Assembly: GCA_022561735.1 (NCBI GenBank)
Contig: JADFQR010000048.1
Span: forward strand, 1 to 7,980
Direction: 5' to 3'
Source of the DNA: Chloroflexota bacterium
GTDB lineage: Bacteria; Chloroflexota; Dehalococcoidia; UBA1151
DNA: 7,980 nt
Under the pieces are notes generated by a model. That model saw only the letters and a list, made by a program, of their open reading frames with translations, was not told where the DNA came from and did not search any database. How positions within the stretch are numbered: the stretch's first letter is position 1; each line of letters starts with the position of its first letter. The translations under genes were made by a program, and so were the position numbers. Below, piece by piece: positions 1-6,475 of the stretch.

Positions 1-420
1 GTGCGACCGGCCCATCGCGGGGGTATCGATGAACTCTTCAGCGCGCTTCTGGAGGGCATCCATCAGGGCTTTGATGTCGGTGTCCAGCAGGTCGATGGTC
101 TGGACCATCTGAAGGCTCAGCGCAGTGTCTTTAACGTCGTTGGACGTCAGACCGTGGTGGATCCAGCGCCCCTCGGGACCGAGACTGGCCATCACGGAGC
201 GGGTGAACGCGACGACATCGTGCTTCGTCTCGTCAAAGTGCTCGTTATACAGGTCCATGTCGAACCGGGCGCCGCGGATCAACTCCATATCTGGCTCGGG
301 AACGACTCCCATGTTCGTCCACGCCTGGCTGGCGGCGATCTCCACGTCCAGCCACAGGCCGTACATGTTTTCGTCCGACCAGACCTTGGCCATTTCAGGC
401 CGGGAGTACCGGGGAATCAT
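1..420 (-). CDS. purB: Adenylosuccinate lyase PurB, N-terminal 140 residues (runs off the window edge)
   Basis: PurB eliminates fumarate twice in purine synthesis: from SAICAR in the IMP pathway and from adenylosuccinate in the AMP branch. It is a cytoplasmic homotetramer of the fumarase/aspartase superfamily. The reading frame begins MIPRYSRPEMAKVWSDEN, which closely follows bacterial PurB N-termini. Family signatures seen are KHDVVAFTR (residues 66-74, His67), WIHHGLTSNDV (86-96) and MGRSH at the very edge (His140, the His of the usual GRTH motif). These match the positions of the active-site histidines known in Bacillus PurB. The ATG at 420 overlaps the upstream TGA as ATGA. AAGGA lies 6 bases before it (427-431), inside the end of the HAD gene, so this start is well supported. 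Roughly 300 C-terminal residues, including the signature loop, lie outside the window. Identification is secure. Confidence 0.96.
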   Translation of the reverse strand, partial: MIPRYSRPEMAKVWSDENMYGLWLDVEIAASQAWTNMGVVPEPDMELIRGARFDMDLYNEHFDETKHDVVAFTRSVMASLGPEGRWIHHGLTSNDVKDTALSLQMVQTIDLLDTDIKALMDALQKRAEEFIDTPAMGRSH

Positions 421-1169
421 TCTGGGTCCTTCATCAAATTAGCGTTCATGAGTCGGGCGCTCACCTCTTTTTCCGGAAGTCGAATTCTGGTGAGGTCTAG
501 CCCCGAGATGTGACGGGCGATGGGGTGGAAGTCATCGAACTCGATCGCTTCGATGCCATTTTCCTTGCAGTGTTCCAGGAGTCTTGAGCGGGCGAACACC
601 GTGTCCGCCTGTTCCGCGGCGCAGGCATCGGACCGCAGGCCGTCGCCTATGAAAATCACGTGCTCGTCTCGCGTGCGGGCATTCTCGATGGGTTCGCACT
701 TGCAGACGGCCCAGTCCCGGCAGTTTTCCTGTCCGGCCGGGTAATCGTAACGGAACGTCATCGTCGCCCCTCCCGCCGTAGCGGTCGCTCCCGTAACCGA
801 GAGGATGTGGACGTCTCCGAGACCGTTCGCTTCAAGCACAGGCTCGATGTAGAAGTCGATGCCCGCCGAGGCGATCAAAAACTCGCCACCCCGTTCACGG
901 GTCGCCGCTATCGCGTCTTTCAGCCCGGGCCGCAACCTCACATTGTCCCGTGCGTACGCCATCAATTCTTCCACGGGCGCGGCGACCGTGTTGAACATTT
1001 TCTCCTGGTAGTCCCGGAACGGGAGGTCGCCATCCCGGTACGCCTGTTGAACGGCGTCCGCGCCGGGACCGGCGAACTTTGCGAGAAGCAGTTGTGCCGC
1101 GTTGCAGGCGGCGGCGGTGTCGTCGAAATCACAGACAACGAGGAGTTTCCGGGTTTCGGATGATGTCAA
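417..1169 (-). CDS. HAD-superfamily (subfamily IB) phosphatase, MtnX/SerB-like
   Basis: A 250-residue soluble HAD hydrolase. Motif I is CDFDDTA (Asp14 nucleophile, Asp16 acid/base). Motif II is the Ser in IASAGIDFYIEPVL (Ser101). Lys157 in VCKCEPIE is the likely motif III lysine. Motif IV is FIGDGLRSD (Asp176, Asp181). The SAGIDFYIEPVLE block, the Cys150/Cys156/Cys158 cluster before the lysine, and the FARSRLLEHCKENG stretch resemble MtnX, the phosphatase of methionine salvage that acts on 2-hydroxy-3-keto-5-methylthiopentenyl-1-phosphate. The substrate here is unknown, and no other methionine-salvage gene is visible. The start is TTG at 1169, overlapping the purD TGA as TTGA. No good ribosome site precedes it and motif I begins at residue 13, so translation is probably coupled to purD. 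Its 3' end overlaps purB by 4 bases. Phosphoserine phosphatase or a nucleotide/sugar phosphatase are alternatives. Family call is strong; substrate is not. Confidence 0.88.
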   Translation of the reverse strand: MTSSETRKLLVVCDFDDTAAACNAAQLLLAKFAGPGADAVQQAYRDGDLPFRDYQEKMFNTVAAPVEELMAYARDNVRLRPGLKDAIAATRERGGEFLIASAGIDFYIEPVLEANGLGDVHILSVTGATATAGGATMTFRYDYPAGQENCRDWAVCKCEPIENARTRDEHVIFIGDGLRSDACAAEQADTVFARSRLLEHCKENGIEAIEFDDFHPIARHISGLDLTRIRLPEKEVSARLMNANLMKDPE

Positions 1170-2446
1170 AGCGCTGCGGCGTCCACGGCGCGGGCCGCGA
1201 TATCTGTCCGGTACTCCGCACCCTGGAACGAGACCGTCGATATGGCTCCGTAGGCAGCGGATCGCGCACCCGCTACGTCGGTTCCGTCTGCGACAACGCC
1301 GAGCACTCGGCCCCCCGCAGTGACCGTGACGCCATCGTTAGTGTTCGACGTTCCTGCATGGAACACCCGGGCGCCCTCGGGGACGGCATCCAGCCCGGTT
1401 ATGGGCCGGCCGGTCTCGTAACGACCCGGGTATCCACCGGAGGCCATCACCACGCACACCGCGGCGCGGTCGTTCCACTGGACATCGATATCGGCGAGCC
1501 GTCCGCTGGCTGCGGCATTCGCTATTTCCAGCAGATCGGTATCGAGACGGGCCAGGACCACCTGCGCCTCCGGGTCTCCGAACCGGCAGTTGAACTCGAT
1601 CACGCGCGGTCCGGAACCGGTCAGCATGAGTCCGGCGTACAGGATGCCCCGGAACGGCGACCCTTCAGAGTCCATCGCCGCAGCGCACGGCTCCAGGACC
1701 TCGGCGCGTATCCTCGCCGCCAGCTCCGGTGACCAGAACTCGGGCGGTGTATATGCGCCCATGCCGCCGGTGTTCGGCCCTGCGTCACCGTCGTAGGCCC
1801 GTTTGTAGTCGCAGGCCGCGACCTCGTTGGACACCGTGCGACCGTCCACAAACGCGAACACGCTGACCTCCGGGCCCTGGAGGAACTCCTCTATCACTAC
1901 CGTCGAGCCAGCCTCGCCGAACATCTGGCCCCGGATCATTTCCGCCACGGCATCGGTGGCCTGCTGACGAGATTCGGCGATTATCACGCCCTTCCCGGCG
2001 GCGAGACCGTCCGCTTTCACGACGATGGGGCCTTCAGGGAGGGTATCGATGTGCGCCATCGATTCATGGACGGACTGAAAGGCGGCGAAGCCAGCGGTAG
2101 GGATGCCGTGCCTCACCATCAACCCCTTGGCCCAGCTCTTTGAAGACTCGATACGTGCAGCGGCGCGCGTCGGGCCGAATACGGGGATGTCCTCGGCCGC
2201 CAGGGCATCAGCGAGACCATCCGCGAGCGGCGCTTCCGGGCCTACGATGACCAGGTCAACGCGGCGTTCCCGGGCCAGGGACACGATGCCGGGGACGTCA
2301 TCCGCGGCCACCGGAACGTTCTCACCCAGCGCCGCGGTTCCCGCGTTTCCGGGTGCGATCAGGAGTTGTTCCAGCAACGGGCTGCCGGCCAGGGCGAAAC
2401 CCATCGCGTGCTCACGTCCGCCGGAGCCGACCAGCAGCACTCTCAC
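1166..2446 (-). CDS. purD: Phosphoribosylamine-glycine ligase (GAR synthetase) PurD
   Basis: PurD joins glycine to 5-phosphoribosylamine using ATP, the second step of de novo IMP synthesis. It is cytoplasmic and has an ATP-grasp fold. The 426-residue length is normal for a stand-alone PurD. The N-terminal domain starts MRVLLVGSGGREHA (residues 1-14), with IAPGNAGT (30-37) and VIVGPEAPLADGL (67-79). The ATP-grasp part shows SSKSWAKGLM (101-110), VVKADGLAAGKGV (142-154), DGDAGPNTGGMGAY (219-232) and EFNCRFGDPEAQVVL (284 onward), all family signatures. The start is GTG at 2446, which places the conserved N-terminus correctly; a G-rich stretch about 8 bases upstream may serve as ribosome site. 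A 73-base gap separates it from guaA upstream, and its stop overlaps the HAD phosphatase start. All domains look intact. Confidence 0.97.
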   Translation of the reverse strand: MRVLLVGSGGREHAMGFALAGSPLLEQLLIAPGNAGTAALGENVPVAADDVPGIVSLARERRVDLVIVGPEAPLADGLADALAAEDIPVFGPTRAAARIESSKSWAKGLMVRHGIPTAGFAAFQSVHESMAHIDTLPEGPIVVKADGLAAGKGVIIAESRQQATDAVAEMIRGQMFGEAGSTVVIEEFLQGPEVSVFAFVDGRTVSNEVAACDYKRAYDGDAGPNTGGMGAYTPPEFWSPELAARIRAEVLEPCAAAMDSEGSPFRGILYAGLMLTGSGPRVIEFNCRFGDPEAQVVLARLDTDLLEIANAAASGRLADIDVQWNDRAAVCVVMASGGYPGRYETGRPITGLDAVPEGARVFHAGTSNTNDGVTVTAGGRVLGVVADGTDVAGARSAAYGAISTVSFQGAEYRTDIAARAVDAAAL

Positions 2447-2519
2447 CTCTGTCGCCCCCGTTCGCCAGCGTCGCGCAGGTTCCCCGCGTCTCGCCTGTTC
2501 AGGAATACCGGGCCAGAGA

Positions 2520-4217
2520 TCACTCCCACTCGATAGTGCCGGGCGGCTTGCTGGTGATATCCAGTACGACCCGGTTCACCTCGGGGACCTCGTTCACAAT
2601 CCGGTTCGAAATCCGCTCCAGGGTGTCGTACGGCAATCTGGCCCAGTCCGCCGTCATGGCATCGTCGCTGGTCACGGCCCGGATGGCGACCACGTAAGAG
2701 TAGGTTCTCCGGTCACCCATCACGCCAACGGTCCGGGTGTTTGTGAGCACGGCGAACGACTGCCAGAGCTGGTCGTACAGGTTGTCGTTCTTGATCTCGT
2801 CCATGACGATCCAGTCAGCCCCGCGGAGTATCTCCAGCTTCTCAAACGTGATCTCACCGATCACCCTGATGGCGAGGCCCGGCCCGGGAAAGGGCTGCCT
2901 GTTGAGAACCTCCGGCGCGATGTCCAGCTCCGCGCCGGCCAGGCGCACCTCGTCCTTGAACAGGTAGCGCAACGGCTCGACGAGCTTCAGGTCCATGTGA
3001 TCCGGGAGGCCGCCGACGTTGTGGTGGGACTTGATGACGTGGGCCGCAGTTGTCTCGGAGCTTGTGCTCTCGATCACGTCCGGATACAGAGTCCCCTGCG
3101 CCAGGAAGTCCACCTCCCCGAGCTCCTCGGCCTCTTCCTCGAACACGCCGATGAACTCACGTCCGATGATCTTCCGTTTCTCTTCCGGGTCGGTCACGCC
3201 CTTGAGGGCCGAGAGAAAGCGTTCAGTGGCGTCGACATACCTGAGCTTCAGACCGAGCGTCCGGCCGAACACCGCCTGGACGCGCTCCGGCTCCTCGCGG
3301 CGCATCAGGCCGTTGTTGACGAATATGCAGGTGAGGTTGTCGCCGATGGCCCGGTGAATCAGGACAGCCGCGACCGCCGAGTCCACGCCGCCTGACAGGG
3401 CGCAGATCACCTTGCCGCCGCCGACCTGCTGTTTGATGCGTTCAATCGACTCGGTGACAAAGTGGCCCGGGGTCCAGTCGCCGGCCGCTCCGCAAATCTT
3501 GTGTACGAAGTTGCTGAGGATCCGTGCGCCCTGCGGCGTGTGCGCGACCTCCGGGTGGAACTGGATGCCATAGATTCCGGTGTCGTTGCCGATGGCGGCT
3601 ATCGGGGAGTTGTCAGAGAAGGCCAGCGAATGAAAACCCGGCGGAAGCGTCTCGATACGGTCTCCGTGACTCATCCAGACCGGCGAATCTTCATCCAGCC
3701 CGTCCAGCAGGTCGGTCTCCCTCTCGTTGCGATGGATAACGGCATAGCCGTACTCCTGCTGCAACCCTGCGACCACCTTCCCTCCAAGCTGGTGGGCGAG
3801 CACCTGCATCCCGTAACAGATGCCAAGTATGGGGACGCCGGCCTCAAACACCCAGCCGGGCGCAACCGGTGCGCCTTCCTCGTACACGCTGTTGGGACCG
3901 CCGGAAAGGATGACGCCGATGACGTTTTTACCTTCCAGGACCGAGCGGTTGGCCGAGTGCGGGACGATCTCACAGAAGACGTTCGCCTCACGCACGCGGC
4001 GTGCGATCAGGTGTGTGTACTGGGCGCCGAAGTCCATGATGAGGACCGTTTCCGGCTCTGACGTGTCCTGATCCGGACGACCGCCTCTCACGCGCTCACC
4101 CTGGGCGATCTCGAGATAGGTCGCGACCTCGATGTCGTCGGTCGTGGAGACGCGTCCGCTATCTGTGACGGCGCGCTCCAATTCCTGCTGCGGGTTCGGC
4201 GTGGTGTCTTCTGGCAT
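2520..4217 (-). CDS. guaA: GMP synthase (glutamine-hydrolysing) GuaA, with extended N-terminus
   Basis: GuaA converts XMP to GMP using ATP and ammonia released from glutamine. A class I glutamine amidotransferase domain comes first: [18 protein letters not shown] at 60-77, nucleophile Cys134 in GICYGMQ, His221 and Glu223 in QFHPE. The ATP-pyrophosphatase domain follows (P-loop SGGVDS at 275-280), then the dimerisation domain, ending KPPGTIEWE as is typical. The protein is 565 residues, while the family is usually about 510-525. The excess is a hydrophilic stretch of about 55 residues before ETVLIMDFG. The ATG at 4217 has AAGGGAG just upstream (spacing short, about 2-4 bases), supporting the long form. 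An in-frame GTG at 4089-4091 (Val43), preceded by a GGTGAG-like site, would give 523 residues. It is first in the leftward purine operon, 73 bases before purD. Confidence 0.97.
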   Translation of the reverse strand: MPEDTTPNPQQELERAVTDSGRVSTTDDIEVATYLEIAQGERVRGGRPDQDTSEPETVLIMDFGAQYTHLIARRVREANVFCEIVPHSANRSVLEGKNVIGVILSGGPNSVYEEGAPVAPGWVFEAGVPILGICYGMQVLAHQLGGKVVAGLQQEYGYAVIHRNERETDLLDGLDEDSPVWMSHGDRIETLPPGFHSLAFSDNSPIAAIGNDTGIYGIQFHPEVAHTPQGARILSNFVHKICGAAGDWTPGHFVTESIERIKQQVGGGKVICALSGGVDSAVAAVLIHRAIGDNLTCIFVNNGLMRREEPERVQAVFGRTLGLKLRYVDATERFLSALKGVTDPEEKRKIIGREFIGVFEEEAEELGEVDFLAQGTLYPDVIESTSSETTAAHVIKSHHNVGGLPDHMDLKLVEPLRYLFKDEVRLAGAELDIAPEVLNRQPFPGPGLAIRVIGEITFEKLEILRGADWIVMDEIKNDNLYDQLWQSFAVLTNTRTVGVMGDRRTYSYVVAIRAVTSDDAMTADWARLPYDTLERISNRIVNEVPEVNRVVLDITSKPPGTIEWE

Positions 4218-4295
4218 GTCTCCCTTGAGGTTCTTTCCGGTGCCGTCCGGGGCGGGCAGTGGACCGGCGCTTAATGGCGTATTACGAGACTTTAA

Positions 4296-4324
4296 AACCT
4301 AGCACCCGTGCTAAACTCCGTCAA
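4296..4324 (-). promoter_or_regulatory. Candidate sigma70-type promoter for the guaA-purD-HAD-purB operon
   Basis: Reading leftward, TTGACG (4324-4319) matches five of six bases of the -35 consensus. It is followed after exactly 17 bases by TAGGTT (4301-4296), a weaker -10 with three of six matches at the conserved first, second and last positions. Transcription would start near 4289, giving a leader of about 70 bases before the guaA ATG, too short for a purine riboswitch. The position and ideal spacing support the call; the weak -10 limits it. Confidence 0.5.
4300..4313. promoter_or_regulatory. Inverted repeat TAGCAC-CC-GTGCTA, candidate operator in the guaA promoter
   Basis: Two perfect 6-base arms flank a 2-base spacer. 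The repeat lies between the proposed -35 and -10 elements of the guaA promoter and overlaps the first two bases of the -10. A dimeric regulator bound here would block RNA polymerase, so a repressor site for the purine operon is the simplest reading. No regulator gene is in the window, and the sequence is not one I can assign to a named family. Confidence 0.45.
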
Positions 4325-4398
4325 CGTAAATCGTTCGTAGGCGCCTTTGCCTCCGACAGACCGGCACGCAAGGTGCGCCCGATCCCCACTTACCCGAG

Positions 4399-4450
4399 GA
4401 TTCCCAACGGATTCTCGCCTGATTCCCGGCGTGATCCCCGGGGGATTCTG
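4399..4450 (+). repeat. Phased array of five GATTCCC-like heptamers
   Basis: Heptamers start at 4399 (GATTCCC), 4410 (GATTCTC), 4421 (GATTCCC), 4433 (GATCCCC) and 4444 (GATTCTG), so they are spaced 11, 11, 12 and 11 bases apart, close to one helical turn. The bases between units are unrelated (AACG, GCCT, GGCGT, GGGG), which argues against a recent simple tandem duplication. The last unit ends one base before the GATAAT -10 of the rightward gene, where a -35 box would otherwise be needed. Seven-base units with 4-base gaps are the layout used by OmpR/PhoB-type response regulators, so an activator site is plausible. Confidence 0.5.
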
Positions 4451-4457
4451 GGATAAT
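4449..4457 (+). promoter_or_regulatory. Candidate extended -10 promoter element for the tsaC-like gene
   Basis: TG-G-GATAAT combines an extended -10 TG dinucleotide with a hexamer matching TATAAT at five of six positions. No good -35 hexamer lies 16-18 bases upstream; the phased heptamer array occupies that place. Transcription would start near 4464, about 30 bases before the proposed TTG start at 4495. Confidence 0.45.
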
Positions 4458-4494
4458 TCCGGGACGCCGTGTTGACCCCGTATGGATATCGCTA

Positions 4495-5145
4495 TTGAAC
4501 CGCGCCATTGACCAGTCCGGCCCCGATTCCACCCTGGACCCGTCCGGGGTGGCGGAAGCGGTCGCCGTAATCCGGGGTGGGGGAGTGGCCGCTTTCCCGA
4601 CCGATACCTTCTACGGCCTCGGGGTCGATCCCTTTAACGAGAAAGCGGTCGAGGCGTTGTTCGCCGTGAAGGGCAGATCGGCGGGCAGTCCGGTCCCGCT
4701 ACTGATCGCCTCTCCGGAAGATCTCAAAAAGGTCGCCTTATCGGCGCCTGACGGCGCGGCCGCCCTTGCCGGGGTTTTCTGGCCCGGCGCCCTGACGCTG
4801 GTACTGGAAGCGGTCGCCGGGCTGCCCGGCGTGGTATCGGCCGGGACGGGCACGGTGGGCGTGCGTGTCCCGGACCACCCCGCTCCGCGCGCCATCGCCC
4901 GGGCGATGAAAGGTCCAATCACCGGCACGTCAGCGAACCCATCCGGAGAACCGCCGATGAAGACTGCGGGGGAGGTGAGGTCGGTGTTCGGCGATACGCT
5001 CGGATTCGTGCTGGACGGCGTATGCGGAGCGCACGATGCGCCTTCCACGGTCGTAGACTTCACGGTCGAACCTCCAATGGTTCGGCGGCACGGAGCGATC
5101 ACCCTGGAAGCGCTCCGGAAGGTGTGTCCGGCCATCGTCGGCTGA
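4495..5145 (+). CDS. Threonylcarbamoyl-AMP synthase, Sua5/YwlC/TsaC family
   Basis: This family makes threonylcarbamoyl-AMP from threonine, bicarbonate and ATP, the first step of the t6A37 modification of tRNAs that read ANN codons. The 216-residue protein is one YrdC-like domain: GGGVAAFPTDTFYGLGVDP at residues 28-46, FAVKGR (56-61, the KxR motif), FWPGALTLVLE (95-105), VGVRVPDHP (121-129) and ITGTSANPSGEPP (142-154, SxN motif). The extra C-terminal Sua5 domain of long forms is absent, so it is a short TsaC/YwlC type. The start is uncertain. The TTG at 4495 has no clear ribosome site, there is no in-frame ATG nearby, and an in-frame GTG at 4549 (Val19) would still keep the whole domain. It is divergent from guaA and stands alone, with a 181-base gap after its TGA. 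Confidence 0.92.
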   Translation: MNRAIDQSGPDSTLDPSGVAEAVAVIRGGGVAAFPTDTFYGLGVDPFNEKAVEALFAVKGRSAGSPVPLLIASPEDLKKVALSAPDGAAALAGVFWPGALTLVLEAVAGLPGVVSAGTGTVGVRVPDHPAPRAIARAMKGPITGTSANPSGEPPMKTAGEVRSVFGDTLGFVLDGVCGAHDAPSTVVDFTVEPPMVRRHGAITLEALRKVCPAIVG

Positions 5146-5299
5146 GGCTTCATACGACCCGGGCCTCCGGGCTAATCAGGGCCTGTTCACGATCCCTTTG
5201 CCGCCGGAAGGGCAATTTCCACGATGAGGCTTTTCCCTCACCCCCCCAACCGCTCGGAGGGCTCAGGGCGAACTCCTGGCTTCTACCGGTCCGGGCAAG
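5146..5299. other. Non-coding stretch between the tsaC-like gene and the prenyl synthase gene
   Basis: No credible coding frame is seen. Short hairpins are possible: CCCGG/CCGGG with a 4-base loop (5158-5171), TTGCC/GGCAA followed by TTT (5198-5218), TGAGG/CCTCA (5225-5240) and CCCTC/GAGGG (5235-5261). The TTGCC hairpin could act as a weak terminator for the upstream gene, but its stem is only five pairs and its T tract is short. The C-rich run near 5235-5261 has the look of a decayed dispersed intergenic repeat. None of these is well supported alone. Confidence 0.3.
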
Positions 5300-5313
5300 G
5301 TAGTTGCAACTAC
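5300..5313. promoter_or_regulatory. Perfect 14-base palindrome GTAGTTGCAACTAC, candidate operator
   Basis: The sequence equals its own reverse complement over 14 bases and ends 13 bases before the GTG start of the prenyl synthase gene, where a repressor or activator of the prenyl synthase-pgk-tpiA unit would be expected. Its form is like operators bound by small dimeric winged-helix regulators such as the MarR family. TACAAG at 5311-5316 is a possible -10 (four of six matches) overlapping its right edge, but no convincing -35 is seen. No regulator gene is adjacent. Confidence 0.5.
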
Positions 5314-5326
5314 AAGCAAATGAACG

Positions 5327-6475
5327 GTGACGTCCAGAAATGATTCCTCCAACAGGCCCAGAAACGTTCCCGGAAATAAGCCCAGCGTTGATCAGGGGAT
5401 GACCAGAAGGTCCGGGAGCCCGCCAGCCGGTTTGACCAGGCATCAGGACGAGTTGGAGGCCGCGCTGAAGGCGCTGGTCGCCGATCGCCCGCTGCCGCTT
5501 TACCGGATGATGGGCTATCACATGGGTTGGGTGGAGACGACCGGTGAAGAACGCAGCGCGCCCACACGGTTACGCGTCCACGGCTCGCTCGTCCTGACGG
5601 TCTGCCGGACGCTGGGTGGCGGCTACAAGGACGCGCTTCCCCACGCCAGCGCTGTCGAATACCTGTACAACCACCTCCTGATACATGACGACATCCGGGA
5701 CGGCAACTCGGAGCGCGACGGCATGGCGTCGGTGTGGTGGTCATGGGGTCCTGCACAGGCGATTAATACCGGCGACGGGATGCATGCGCTTGCACGTCTC
5801 GCGCTGTTCGAGATGCGGTCTGACGGGGTTGCTTCGGCATCAATCTCGGACGCGCTGCGTGTGCTCGACGAGGCCAACCTTGATACCTGTGAGGGCCAGT
5901 ACCGGGATATCACGCTTCAGGAACGGCTTGACGTAGGGGTGGATGAATACCTGGCGATGTCGGAGTCGCAGACCGGCGCGTTGCTGGCCTGTGCGCTGCG
6001 GCTCGGCGCTCTTGCAGCCGGAGAGACCGGCGACGCTGTGGCGGAGGGGCTGAACGAGTTTGGCCGCAAGCTGGGGGCGGCGATCAGGGTGGCCGATGAT
6101 TGCGACGTGTTCTGGCCGGAAGGGGAGCGTGACGAGACTCAGCAGGGCAGGCTGGTCGCCAAGAAAAAGACACTCCCGGTAGCGTACGCCATAGAGTCCG
6201 GGTCGGCGACGGACCGTCGCGTGGTCGGTGAGATCTACATGAAACGCGTGATAGACCCGGCATCCGCCGAGACGCTGACCGCTGTGCTGGACGCCGCCGG
6301 CGGCAAAGAGTTCTCCACGAGCACGATATCGCGGCTGGTAGGCGAGGCGGTGTCAGCCCTGGAAGCGGCAACGTTGCCGGACGCTACGATCGAGGAGTTA
6401 AGCGCCGCAGCGCGGTATCTGGCGACTCCGAGCGGTCTTGCGGCCGGTGGAGTTGCGTTCGGCGGGGAGGCGTAG
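5327..6475 (+). CDS. Divergent trans-isoprenyl diphosphate synthase (polyprenyl synthetase family)
   Basis: Members extend allylic diphosphates with isopentenyl diphosphate to make quinone side chains, carotenoid or lipid precursors. The 382-residue frame shows the family order: RLRVHGSLVLTVCRTLGGG (81-99), ASAVEYLYNHLLIHDDIRDG (107-126, first Asp-rich motif DDIRD), WGPAQAINTGDGMHALA (140-156), DTCEGQYRDI (186-195), the second Asp-rich region RVADDCDVFW (254-263) and AKKKTLPVAYAIE (278-290). Several usual residues differ: GKRLRP is PTRLRV, RRG after the first motif is RDG, the KT before helix G is QT (Gln215-Thr216), and the second motif is DDCDV rather than DDxxD. The product chain length cannot be read. 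The GTG at 5327 lacks a clear ribosome site and follows an in-frame TGA (5321-5323). Met25 (5399) is the other candidate start, and residues 1-40 look unconserved. Its TAG is directly followed by pgk. Confidence 0.85.
   Translation: MTSRNDSSNRPRNVPGNKPSVDQGMTRRSGSPPAGLTRHQDELEAALKALVADRPLPLYRMMGYHMGWVETTGEERSAPTRLRVHGSLVLTVCRTLGGGYKDALPHASAVEYLYNHLLIHDDIRDGNSERDGMASVWWSWGPAQAINTGDGMHALARLALFEMRSDGVASASISDALRVLDEANLDTCEGQYRDITLQERLDVGVDEYLAMSESQTGALLACALRLGALAAGETGDAVAEGLNEFGRKLGAAIRVADDCDVFWPEGERDETQQGRLVAKKKTLPVAYAIESGSATDRRVVGEIYMKRVIDPASAETLTAVLDAAGGKEFSTSTISRLVGEAVSALEAATLPDATIEELSAAARYLATPSGLAAGGVAFGGEA

Noticed and set aside
2103..3395. Long open frame of 430 codons on the + strand opposite purD and guaA
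   Set aside because: It lies antisense to two unmistakable conserved enzymes. Its translation has no recognisable domain, and long antisense frames are common in GC-rich DNA.
4218..4289. Purine riboswitch in the guaA leader
   Set aside because: The predicted leader is only about 70 bases, and no conserved purine-aptamer core or three-stem fold was recognised.
4300..4313. CIRCE (HrcA) heat-shock operator at TAGCAC/GTGCTA
   Set aside because: The arms resemble CIRCE half-sites, but the CIRCE spacer is 9 bases with longer arms. Here the spacer is 2 bases and guaA is not a chaperone gene.
4259..4456. Open frame of 65 codons, basic protein, in the guaA-tsaC intergenic region
   Set aside because: It starts at a GTG without a ribosome site, runs through the proposed guaA promoter and the phased heptamers, and resembles no family I know.
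5198..5218. Rho-independent terminator after the tsaC-like gene
   Set aside because: The stem is only five pairs and the T tract is three bases, too weak to call as a terminator feature.
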